Program-made: the position numbers and the translations under genes
The notes under the pieces: generated by a model
The model's input: the letters and a program-made list of their open reading frames with translations, nothing else
Told to the model about the DNA's origin: nothing
Database searches by the model: none
NCBI GenBank assembly: GCA_029204225.1
Contig: CM055102.1
Span: forward strand, 46,151,820-46,215,819
DNA: 64,000 nt
From: Diphasiastrum complanatum
Lineage: Eukaryota; Streptophyta; Lycopodiopsida; Lycopodiales; Lycopodiaceae
Direction of reading: 5' to 3'
In this document: positions 11,227-21,181 of the stretch, piece after piece
Layout of the letters: every line of letters begins with the position of its first letter
Numbering within the stretch: the stretch's first letter is position 1

Positions 11227-12046
11227 AGTGCACTTGAGCTCCAATAAAAGTTCTTTGATCCATAGCACCTCTTTTGTTGTTGTTGTAAGTGCTTTATACT
11301 TGGCCTCACATGATGAAAGAGAAAGAGTATCTTGTTTTTTTGAAAGCCAAGATATGAGATTTCCTCCAAGAAATATAGTGTAAGCACTTGTAGATTTTTT
11401 ATCCATCTTGTCACTAGCAAAATCCGAGTTCGAGTAGCCAAAAATTGATAGATCTTCACTTTTGTAGAGCAATCCATAATCATATGTTGAAGATATATAC
11501 TTCAAGACTCTCTTGGCCGATTTCCAATGATAGATTAGGGGATCTTACATGGATTAACTTATCTTGTGCACACAAAAGCTCAAATCAGGCCTAGTGATGG
11601 ACAACCAAATCAAGGAGCCAATAAGACTCCTAAAAAGGGTGATGTCCTCGAAGGATTTTCCATCTCCCTTAATGGATCTTTTACAATTTGCTCCATAGGT
11701 GTGTCTATGCTCTTACAATTCTCCATATGAAACGTTTTCAATATTGATAGAGCATATCTAGATTGACTTATGAAAGCATAATCATGACAAAGATCAATCT
11801 CTAGGCCTGGTATGTAGAGTAGCTCTCCTAGATTTTGCATTTTAAACTCACTACCAAGTACACTAGTTTCACACAACTTCTACATAAGATAATGTCATCT
11901 ACATAAATGATTAGAATGACAAGATCATTAGCAACAAATTTTAAGTACATGAAAGGATCATAGTCACTTAGGATAAATCCAAGTGAGATGTGAAATGAGT
12001 TAGTCTTGAATACCATGATCTTGGGGCCATATTGATAGCATAATCT
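11226..12046 (-). pseudogene. Ty1/copia (family A) RT and RNase H fragment, inverted
   Basis: On the minus strand: RT palm YLKFVANDLVILIIYVDDII (about 11940-11885, YVDD intact), LGSEFKMQNLGELLYIPGLE, then FHMENCKSIDTPMEQ. RNase H follows (about 11505-11230: KSTSAYTIFLGGNLISWLSK, CEAKYKALTTTTKEVLWIK) and breaks off after LLLELK. Frameshifts occur at about 11880 and 11600. Its high-coordinate end abuts exactly the start of a plus-strand LTR at 12047. It is closely related to 26040-26756, which is missing less of the RT N-terminus. Confidence 0.85.
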
Positions 12047-12668
12047 TGGTGCTAGTGGTAGGGCCATTTTTGGCCTAGGAGGCAAAATAATAAATACACA
12101 AGTATTTATGTGATTAGCCCAAAAGTGATTTATGATGTAGGTCAAGCTAGTTAGGCTCACTACAAGTGTCAAGATTATATCTGATGAGTGACCAATTCCA
12201 AAGTGTTGGCATGAGATCAAGGGTCCAATCAAAAGAGAGATTTTATGTATATGGTTGAATCAAATTAGAGGAGTATTAAGTTAGTCATCCAATCATATTT
12301 GAGCACTCTCCTCCACGAGTTCCTTTTAGAGGGCTTGATACTTTCATTATGTACTTGAGTTTTTTTGAGATCTAAGTGAAATTTTAAGTTTCTAGTCTAT
12401 CTCAGTTTCTCTATCTACCTGAGCCCTTATTGTTGGTTTCTCTCTCTACCCGAGAGCAAGGTGTTTTTATACTTAGGTTTTTCAAGAATTGACTTCCACA
12501 TGTTTGAGATACTTGTATGATGGTTTTATGCATGTAGATTAGTGCTCTTGACATAGAATTGAGTGTTTAATCTTGATTATCAATCTACACTTGAACTAGG
12601 TTCAATCACAAAGTCTTCAAAGATCAAATCAGATCCTGTAGCATTCCCACACACATGAAAATTTTACA
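12047..12668 (+). repeat. Copia LTR type 2, copy 1
   Basis: Collinear with the LTR at 26757-27414 over its whole length, including GGCCATTTTTGGCC near the start, the paired TACCCGAG motif (best copy 12442-12456) and the GCATGTAGATTAGTGC block. It ends in ACA directly before a perfect primer-binding site. The start is placed by alignment with the 30840-31458 LTR, whose minus-strand start is TGTAGGAATT. Only this one LTR is present. Confidence 0.85.
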
Positions 12669-12680
12669 TGGTATCAGAGC
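12669..12680 (+). other. Primer-binding site after copia LTR type 2
   Basis: Perfect TGGTATCAGAGC, complementary to the 3' end of initiator-Met tRNA. The leader up to about 12790 matches 27427-27540, after which the two loci differ: copy 1 runs into gypsy sequence, copy 2 into copia gag. Confidence 0.92.
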
Positions 12681-12789
12681 TAGCGTAAGATTCAAATGTA
12701 TCCATCAATTTTTGCTTGATTTATGCGTTGAAATCAATTTTGAGAGAGACCAGTTGCATTTTTTTTATCTATTTTAAGATTTTTCAATC

Positions 12790-13953
12790 AAAAAGGGTGA
12801 AGATGGAGCAAAAATGGTTTGGCGTGGTGGTGAGAAGTTGATGACTTGTATCCATGCCCAAGTGTCCAAAGACAACTGAGAGTCATATGGGTTAAACTGG
12901 AGAGGAGCAACAGTGAAGACAGGAGCAATGGAGGATGTGATAGTGATGGAAGGAGTAGTAGATAATGGAACAGAAGTAGAAGTGGTATCAACAAAGGAGA
13001 CGGGAGTGGAAACAGAAGCAGTCGTGGATGAAACAGAGACAAGGACAAGGAGGTTGTACAGAAGAAGAAGTGGAGGTGGGTGATGGAGTGGTTACTGCTG
13101 TGGTGGTGGTACGTCTTCTGGTGGTAGGTGAAAATGAGGAGAAAGGGGCAACGCCCCGCATTCTTTTGTTGGTCGGGAGGATGTGGATGCAACAGATGGC
13201 TGATAGAGGTTAGTGTGCGGCACAATGGAAGATAGAAGGTTGGAGCGACAAAAATCGTGCACTTTCGTCTCAAGAAGTGTGTAGGCAAAGTTACACAGCA
13301 GGGGGCCTACTGAGATACGCTCACGGGTGTTGGGTTTGATGGAAATGGATAGTTCATGGATGAGGAAGGCATGTCAGTCGTATGGCACAACCGTGGGGCC
13401 ATGGAATCCCAAGAAGGGTTCCACTATCTGACTCAGTGGCGTGGACTGGATTCTGTCCTTGCAAAATGTTGAAACAACTAGAAAGTTGTTCAACAGATGC
13501 GTAGCCGCCTGTATGATGGGTTCCGTGATAGCCTCTATAAGGTAACCATTGTTAGATTGGATTGGAATCTCTGGTGTAGTCTGGGTGACGAAAGGTTTGA
13601 TCAGGGCTTTTGCCTGACGATCGGAGATGGGCTGACGGTCACCGGACATAATGCCGACAGTGACCATCGAGTCCGCATTAATTCATACCTTGTACGTGGT
13701 ACCTTGGTATAGGAAGTGGAAACGCAACTTCGGCGCTTCCCAGGTGGTGTAAGCATGAAGGGCGAGGCCCGTGTTAATGTCAGAATTGAAAAGTGTCGAA
13801 AAAAAAATCCATTGCCTCAAGGAGTGGGCCAGCAGTCTGAAGCCATGATTGAATCAAGGTATTAGAAGGCAATGGCCAAATTTGTGTGATGGAGGGTATC
13901 TCGCGCTGGATCACCTGCTTGGTGCCAGAGTCTTCAGAGGATGAGGAGGCCAT
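12790..13953 (-). pseudogene. Gypsy G1 copy 2, gag-like ORF
   Basis: The minus-strand ATG at 13953-13951 opens MASSSSEDSGTKQVIQREI and stays open to 13780. Beyond that the sequence continues in changing frames with stops down to about 12790, where it meets the copia leader. The later part is Pro, Ser, Thr and His rich in the best frame (13288-12788) and shows no zinc knuckle. A TATA box (TACTATATAAGGG, about 14178-14190) lies about 230 bp upstream with no visible primer-binding site between, so the ORF may lie inside a long LTR rather than after it. Confidence 0.45.
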
Positions 13954-13959
13954 GTTAGT

Positions 13960-15010
13960 AGTGCTAGTTAGAGTGCGAAAACGTTGAAACGGTGGGAAAG
14001 GTAAAAAGAAGTGGGAACAAGAAAAATAGTGAATAACAAGTGTTGGATGGTGAGAACTGTATGTAGATGATGGCTTGTGTAAATTTTGGGTCGCATTCAG
14101 AGAACGTATAAATTTCAATGAAAATTTGAGTAGAGCTTCGCCAGCAAAGGTGACAAATGACTCGAATTCAGCCCTTATATAGTAGAATTTAGAGTGCATA
14201 TTAGGTGAGATCCACCTTCTCTTGCTCAGTTCCACCCAAATTTTGGTAGGGACCTTCTTCACAAAATTCTAAGACCTCAAAAAAGTCTACAAGAGTTCAA
14301 AAGGTGATTTGATTGCCCTGCAAAGGTTCTACGAGGATTTCGACAATCTGCGAGGGTTCAATCCTCGCAGGGAGTGAATGCTCGCACAACATGTTCCTGT
14401 GGTTGAATTTTCAAGATCAAACCATGCAGGCAGGCTAATTTCACTGCTCTAATGCCATTTGTGCCCCTTGCGAAGGTTGATTTAATGATCTTGATGCTCT
14501 GTGAAGATTCTGAAGATTCAGCTTCTGGGAATGCTTGCATACACACAAAAATGATGATTTCTCCATCAAAAACTCATCTGGGTCAGATCTAGTAACTGTC
14601 CAAGATTCAAGAGTTATCTCCCAGGGGATCTCCAAAAATCATAAAAAAACGTGCTCTTTTAGAGTGTTTTTTGACTAGATCTTGAGATTCTCTGATTTTT
14701 AACTTTTGCAAACTGGTAATCTGCTTCATCCATATTAGATCTGACTGTTGGTAGTTCTCTGGAAGTTTTAATAGATATTTGGTGACAGATCCATCAGTTT
14801 TGTGTAAAATTTGTCCTTAATTTGCCATAGTTACTAAGATCGGGGTCTTTGATTTGCAAATTGGGAGACTTATTGGCATAATCTGATGATCTGCTTCCCT
14901 CTTGATCTTATTTGGATCTAGATCCCTCTTGGATCTTGATGGATTTCTCTGATCTTGCCATATCTGGCTGAATCTTGATGGATCTAGCTTGATTTGGCTT
15001 AATCTTCCTA
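13960..15010 (-). repeat. Probable LTR of gypsy G1 copy 2
   Basis: Non-coding stretch between the integrase remnant and the gag-like ATG. It contains the TATA box and the GAATTCGAGTCATTTGTCAC block shared with copy 1 (around 3080-3105). The distal part (14640-15000) is full of GATCTAGATC, GATCTTG and GATGGATCT words. Boundaries are not resolved. Confidence 0.45.
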
Positions 15011-15013
15011 GAT

Positions 15014-15520
15014 CTAGTTGTGATGGCCTAGCAGAATAGCTTTTCCTAGATTCACGGCTCCATGATCAAGAATTTCCTTGATCCGATAAGGACCTTCACC
15101 TGTGAATTTTAATTTTTCCTTGATCGCCTTGGTTTTATACATCAGGACCAAATCTTCGGAAGGAAGATCCTTCTTTTGTAACCTGCAATCGTGCCATGCT
15201 TTGCGTCTTTTCTTTTCAGCTGTCAGTGCATGCACAACTAGTAAGCGTGTTTCACAGAGTTTATGCAGAGCTTTGTGGCATAGTTGTAGAGATTTAAATT
15301 CATTAAGACGTTGTGTTGTGGCAATCCTTAATGAAGGGACTAAAAACTCTACTGGCATCATAGCATCCTGACCACATACCAATTGGAAGGGTGTTTGATC
15401 AGTGCTTCCTTTATATGTTGTCCTGAATGTCCACAGAGCAGCATGCAACTTGTGTTCCCAATCTGATCTGCTAGCTTCAACTGTTTTCTTACTGGCAGTC
15501 ATGCAAGGGTTAACTCTCAC
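15014..15520 (-). pseudogene. Gypsy G1 copy 2, integrase C-terminal fragment
   Basis: Open for 168 codons: SRSDWEHKLHAALWTFRTTY, QTPFQLVCGQDAMMPVEFLV, then ALHKLCETRL and KAWHDCRLQKK and the chromodomain-side segment EKLKFTGEGPYRIKEILDH. It aligns throughout with 3806-4270 of copy 1. It loses homology after EILDHGAV (about 15040), where foreign sequence provides the stop. It is truncated just downstream of the catalytic glutamate. Confidence 0.88.
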
Positions 15521-16676
15521 TGGTTTTGGAGATATTAAAATCTGATGACATTTTAGGCTCTTTTTCCCTCCAAAATATAAATTGGTGTGTTTTTTGGTTT
15601 TTTTGGCTGGTTGGTTTGGGTTTCAGACCCTTAGAGGCTGTTCAGGGCCTCTTCTACCCTCTCACACCTCTTCTGCTAGCTGTGAACAGTCCAACACAGA
15701 AAAATACAGAAAACTAACTCTAAACACCCAAAAATCTACCTAAAACTACTCTAAAAAGCAAGAAATAGCTAAAATGCAACTACACTAGTTAGTGGAAGCC
15801 TATCCCCGGCAACGGCACCACTGTAGGGCCTAATATCTGCTGTCGTAGTAGCCCTCCCGCCTGTCAACCAGGGTTAGTTCACTGGATATGCACCTAACTA
15901 TGCATAGATGCTACTTTTAGTTAGTTCCCTACTTTTCGTCTAACTCTACCACCACTAACACTACTTCTTTAACAATTATTTCTTGTAAAGCTCGAAAGGG
16001 AAAATACTTATTTAGATGTTCTCAGTGGTCTTGCTCAGAATAAGGTGAAAAAATATTCATCGATAAATTCTCATAACATAAGTGCATCATATGTCCAGGC
16101 AGCTAATATCAGGGATGGCAGACTTGCAAGCCAGGATTTTGATGTATTCAAGGTTACGGGTTAGAGTCCAGCATAAATTTTTTCTTTTTGTTTCACTAGT
16201 CTAATTGTGACTCTAACAAAGATTGAGGCCTATTTAGAAACAACTGCAGGCAATAGCTCATCTTTCTCGTTAATGTATCCTGACTTTAGAGAATGTCCCT
16301 ATGAAGATTTTCCAGCTTTGGAAGTCACACATAAAAATGTTGAGAGTGACAAGTTTTAGTGTGATGGCCCATTTTGGTTCCTTTGTCCATTGAAAGTGTT
16401 GGGTTTTAAGTGAGGAATGTGAAATCCCTACTGATCAGTTTTGCACTGATAACCTCTAATGTACTAAGAGTACATGACACTCCATCCTTGTTAGTCACAA
16501 TCACAAGGCATATTGGATAAAAATCAACTATAATTTAGTCCATGCCATCAGGATTTGTACCATCTCCCATGATACAACCCATGTCACCTATATCCATATA
16601 GGTCCAATGTACCCAAATATTATCACCGAAAGATAAAACACCAGCAAGTAGACAAACATCACCTATGCATCCAATG
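15521..16676. repeat. Mixed retroelement debris, no gene
   Basis: On the minus strand, TGGTGCCGTTGCCGGGGATA near 15810-15830 matches the conserved leader or primer-site word seen in many plant gypsy elements (from memory). At about 16455-16490, GTACTAAGAGTACATGACACTC matches the LTR start at 37740-37760, so a copia LTR edge is present in minus orientation. I see no coding sequence. Confidence 0.45.
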
Positions 16677-17699
16677 TGTAGGAATTCGATGGGCCTTCAA
16701 GGGATACAAATTAACCTTTTTGGTTCAGAGATTGCACCATGATGCAACTTAACCTTTTTGGTTCAGAGGTTGCACCAAAATCACCGAGCCTTCTGCCCCC
16801 TCCCATGAGCCGCGTTCTGGGATCTCGTCCCCAGACACATAGCCACCCACAATTCCAAGTGCTCCCCCTTACCCACAAAGGGGCTGGTACTAGGGGACAT
16901 TAAATTTTTGGACATTTTCCACTTTGAACGAGGTCTCACTTCTACTTATGGGATTTCTTTGAGCGTGGATTGTGGTGCCACTTTGCTATTCCAACACCCC
17001 CCTCAAAGTGGGGCACAAGTCAAGGTGCCTACTCTGATACCATGTAGGAATTCGGTGGGCCTTCAACGGATACAAATTAACCTTTTTGGTTTAGAGATTG
17101 CACCATGATGCAACTTAACCTTTTTGGTTCAGAGGTTGCACCAAAATCACCGAGCCTTCTGCCCCCTCCCGTGAGCCGCGTTCCGGGATCCCGTCCCCAG
17201 ACACATAGCCACCCACAATTCCAAGTGCTCCCCCTTACCCGCAAAGGGGCTGGTACCAGGGGACATTAAATTTTTGGACATTTTCCACTTTGAACGAAGT
17301 CTCACTTCTACTTATGGGATTTCTTTGAGCGTGGATTGTGGTGTCACTTTGCTATTCCAACACCCCCCTCAAAGTGGGGCACAAGTCAAGGTGCCTACTC
17401 TGATACCATGTAGAAATTCGGTGGGCCTTCAACGGATACAACTTAACCTTTTTGATTCATAGGTTGCACCAAAATCAAGTAGCCTTTTGTCCCTTATGTG
17501 CGCCGCGTTCTGGGATCCCATCCCCGGACGCATAGCCACCCACGACTCCAAGTGCTCCTCCTTACCCGCAAAGGGGCTGGTACCAAGGGACATTAAACAC
17601 TTGGACATTTTCCACTTATATCCACTTTGAACAAAGTCCCACTTTTACTTATGCGATTTTTTTGAGCGTGGGTTGTGGCGCCACTTTGCTATTCCAACA
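16677..17699 (-). mobile_element. TRIM retrotransposon, three-LTR tandem array
   Basis: On the minus strand each LTR begins TGTTGGAATAGC and ends CCTACA. LTR copies, in plus coordinates: 16677-16996 (320 bp), 17043-17362 (320 bp) and 17409-17699 (291 bp, internal deletion). Between them lie two identical-length 46-bp interiors (16997-17042 and 17363-17408) that hold only a primer-binding site (TGGTATCAGAGT, directly after the LTR end) and a polypurine tract (TTTGAGGGGGG, directly before the next LTR). The period is exactly 366 bp. There is no coding capacity, as expected for terminal-repeat retrotransposons in miniature. The whole array is bounded by a 4-bp direct repeat AATG (16673-16676 and 17700-17703), so it looks like one insertion with an extra LTR-interior unit. 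Confidence 0.9.
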
Positions 17700-17703
17700 A
17701 ATG

Positions 17704-20200
17704 ACGCACCAAACTTGAGCAACCGTGACATCTCCTTGAGAGCTATCCCTTATGGATTCATCATCCAATCACCATGCTCACGTGGCACCAAGACGTTGTC
17801 TTGGCATGGCTAGATCGGTAGACTTCCCACTTTTCCATGCACAATCTGCCAGATAGCTCTAGGATTGCCACGACCATCATGTTTCTATGCAAGAAAGCAT
17901 ACTCCTACTGGCAGGATTCCAAACAGCGAGCTAAAGTTTTGACCACTTGGGATGATTTCTAGGTAGCTTTTAAGGCCGCATTTATGTCGGTCTTGGACGA
18001 TTTTAAATATTATCGTCGGTTTGCTACATTGCAAATGGGAACAAAGACTTTGGATGTGTATTTATAAGATTTTTAAGAGGCAGCTTTACGGTTTGTAAAC
18101 CGGATTGATGGAGTTCTACTTAAGCTTCACTTGATTTTGGGCTTGTCCAAGGAATACCAACTTGAGGTCCGTCGTAACCAGCCACAGACCCTTGAAGATG
18201 CGGTGTGCATCGCTAGGCTTTTTGACGGCACGCTCGTTGTAACCCGGAAAGAGCAACAAAGCCAAAAGCTTGAATCCAAAAACAAATCCTCTTCAGGCCC
18301 CTCTTTCAAAAAGCGCAAAGAAAAAGTTGTCGACACAACTTCCCCATCAAGAAAGAAGAAGAAATGGCCTCGGTTGGAGAGAGCTAACTTCATAAAGCCA
18401 AAAGTGACGGGTTATATTTCTCCTGCATGGAGAAGGGGCACTTCTTTAAGGATTGCCTGAAGAAAAAGAAGAAGGGTGGCAGTTCCTTCAAGGCACCAGT
18501 TAATTATTCAATTTCTTGCATCGATGTGTCCTTTAAGGATGAATTGATTTGTAGTAATTTTTGTTTTAATACCGCAATTTTTATGTAACTCATAGTTTAT
18601 CCTTGATAAAGAAGGATTATGTAACTCATAGTTTATCCAATAAAGAAGGATTATGTAACTCATAGTTTATCCTTCTTGCATAATGGCTCAATGGTCCATC
18701 TTAAAGGCGATGTGCTTGAACTACCGTATGTAATTGCTCATGAAGTGAATCAATATTTGTTAAATTTTGAGTATCACTCGTATTTATGTTATTTGAAAGA
18801 TGAATGTTACATGGATGCATTTGTTACTCAAATTTTTAATATTGATGTATCGTCTTTTCCTAAAGCTTTGTCTTTTTCAGATGCTAATTTAGAATCTACA
18901 CATGAGAGTAAAATTTTTAGAAGAATTAGGGAGGAGTAGACTGCCACATATTCCCTGAGCAGTTGTCTGAGGGTCTACCCCCCTCTAGGAACATAGGCCA
19001 TCACATAGATCTTCTCTCTGATAGCTCTCCTGTATTGTTGTTTTCTTACAGGATGAGCCCGAAGGAAGAAGATGAAGTTTCTAGGCAACTTGAGGAGTTA
19101 TTACATAGGGGCCATATTTGACCCAGTAAGTTCCCTTGGGGGTCTCTTGTACTATTAACTAGCAAGAAAGACGGTGGTATATGTCCTTGTGTCGATTATA
19201 AGAAGCTTAATAAATTGACAATTAAGAACTGTTATCCCTTACCTTGGATGGATGACCTAATGGACCGATTGAATAGTACAAAGTATTTCACCAAATTGGA
19301 CCTTAGGTCGGGGTACCATCAAATTAGAATCCATGAGGGGGCTTTTTTCAAAACCGGTTTTTGCTCTAAGTATGGCCATTAGTTTCTAACTAATACCCCA
19401 ACGACCTTTCATTAGTAGATGATGAACGGTATCCTTCGTCCTTATCTGGGAAAGTTTTTGGTAGTATTTTTAGATGACATTTTGATATGATAGAGACTCT
19501 TGAGGAGCATCAAGCGCATTTGCGTACGATCTTAGACATTCTAAGACACGCAAAGCTCTATGCTAAAGATCCAAGTGTGAGTTTTTTAAAACAAAACTCA
19601 AGTACTTGGGACATATCATTTCTGATCAAGATCTTACACATAGTGGACCCTAGCAAACCTTTCCCAGTGGAAATGAATGCTAGTGACTATGCGATGAGTG
19701 TACTCCTTTACTAGGATGGTAGGCCCAGCTCAAAGTAGTGTTCTACTTATGAGAAGGAATTTTTTGATGTCTGATCCATGGCCATGCGTTAAATATGTGG
19801 AGACATTATTTGTACGGATCTAAATTCGTGATTATGACAGATCATGAATCTCTTAAATTTATATGTGATGCCTCGGACCTCAGGGGTCATAAAGCCCGTT
19901 GGTTGGGACTCATTTAGGAGTTTGAATTCAACATTAATTTGTGCTGATGCTTTGAGCTGGATTGGAGAGGTTAATCAGTTATGCTTTGTTGAGTTCCAAT
20001 CCGAGTTGTATATTTCTCTACGATACCTATGTCGAATCGATGAATTTTTCAGTCGCATTTGGCAAGAAGTCATGGCAGAAAGCTCTACTTTGAGAAATAA
20101 TCTTGGAAAGCAAGATTCCAAGAAGTCTCACAAAGAGAAGATAGTTATTGATTATTCCATTAGGAATGGTGTTGTTCGATTCTAGGTATGATTTGGAATT
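17704..20200 (+). pseudogene. Ty3/gypsy (family G3) gag, RT and RNase H wreck
   Basis: Plus-strand gypsy coding sequence broken by many stops. Gag is at about 17900-18460 (TTWDDF, AFKAAFMSVLDDF, then SKEYQLEVRRNQPQTLEDAV). A zinc knuckle in another frame, YFSCMEKGHFFKDC, has its first Cys changed to Tyr (18415-18460). RT is at about 19100-19490: [48 protein letters not shown]. RNase H follows (KPFPVEMNASDYAMSVLLY at about 19650-19712, CADALSW at about 19940). A triplicated word TTATGTAACTCATAGTTTATCC lies at 18582-18672. Integrase is essentially absent. Confidence 0.85.
18580..18675 (+). repeat. Short tandem repeat inside gypsy G3
   Basis: Three copies of a unit containing TATGTAACTCATAGTTTATC, about 43 and 38 bp apart, lie between the gag and RT parts of the element. 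They probably arose by replication slippage. Confidence 0.75.
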
Positions 20201-20229
20201 TTCTAGAATATGGCAAGAAACTTCTACAA

Positions 20230-20860
20230 TAAGCCCAAACACTATACAACAGAATTAGAGAGTCGGAAGTATTAGAAATAGGCGACCAGTTGGCATCTTG
20301 TGCGTGTGAGTCCAACATTGGGCCTTAGGCTATGTTGAGGGTATTCCCAACACATTGTAAATAAATAAAATCGACCAATAAAATGTATTGCGAGGGCATG
20401 GCATCCTGCACGTATAAGCCCATGGCTCAATGAGCATACAAGTTAAGTTGTAAATAAAATAATATACTTGGGCCCCTTTGTAATTAAAATAAAACTTGAG
20501 GCCCAAAGTTAATTTTAAACTTAGAGTTTGCTTTTTTAAGGTTGGGTCCAATTTTGGACTCACAAGAATCTTGTGATTTCCAATGTACTTTCTGTGGACC
20601 CTTGGATCAAGTTGGGTCCAAGAAATGGATAGAATTAATGTAAATATTAGTCAATAGGATTTTGGGACAAGGTCCTTCCCGGTTTATAAAAAGACACCAT
20701 TTGTACTCTATTTTCATGCTTAATGAGAAAGAGAAAACTCTACCAATTTTTGGAGAAAAGCATCCTCATTTGCTATTCACTACTTGCTAATGCTTTTGAT
20801 TGTGTTTTCAATTGCTTTCTAATTCGAATTTTTCTTCTAATCTTAATACTTGCGTTATAA
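20230..20860 (+). repeat. Probable 3' LTR of gypsy G3
   Basis: Non-coding, follows the RNase H remnant, and has a clear TATA box (GGTTTATAAAAAGACACC, about 20688-20705) followed by transcript-leader-like AT-rich sequence. It contains several GGGCCC and TTGGGTCCAA words. LTR termini and a partner LTR were not found. Confidence 0.45.
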
Positions 20861-21181
20861 TGAGCAAAAATCTTTCTTTTCAGCTAGCTTCAGCACGTTT
20901 CTGGTGTAAGATTGAAGCCAAGCAGAAATACATTCAAATGAATTCTTATACCTATACCTTTTCTGAGTATTTGCTGAAAGACTGCATAGCTTTCCCACAA
21001 TAAACTGGAATTTTCTGGAACACGTGCATTAATTAGAAGGTTTTCACAATTTTATAGACCTCGAGCCTTCTTTGATCAAAACAGTTGACGTAGGATTTAC
21101 ACCTTCGCCATTTGAATCATTTTGATTTCGAGCATCTTGAATGGAACATACATCAACCCCGAATGATTTCCATCTTGGATA

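Noticed and set aside
12788-13288. 166-codon minus-strand ORF rich in Leu, His, Ser and Pro
   Set aside because: It lies within the decayed gypsy gag region, is low-complexity and shows no domain; kept only as part of that pseudogene.
16105-16175. tRNA-like stretch (GGGATGGCAGACTTGCAAG ... GGTTACGGGTTAGAGTCC)
   Set aside because: A B-box-like word is present, but no acceptor or anticodon stem can be formed, so neither a tRNA gene nor a SINE head is supported.
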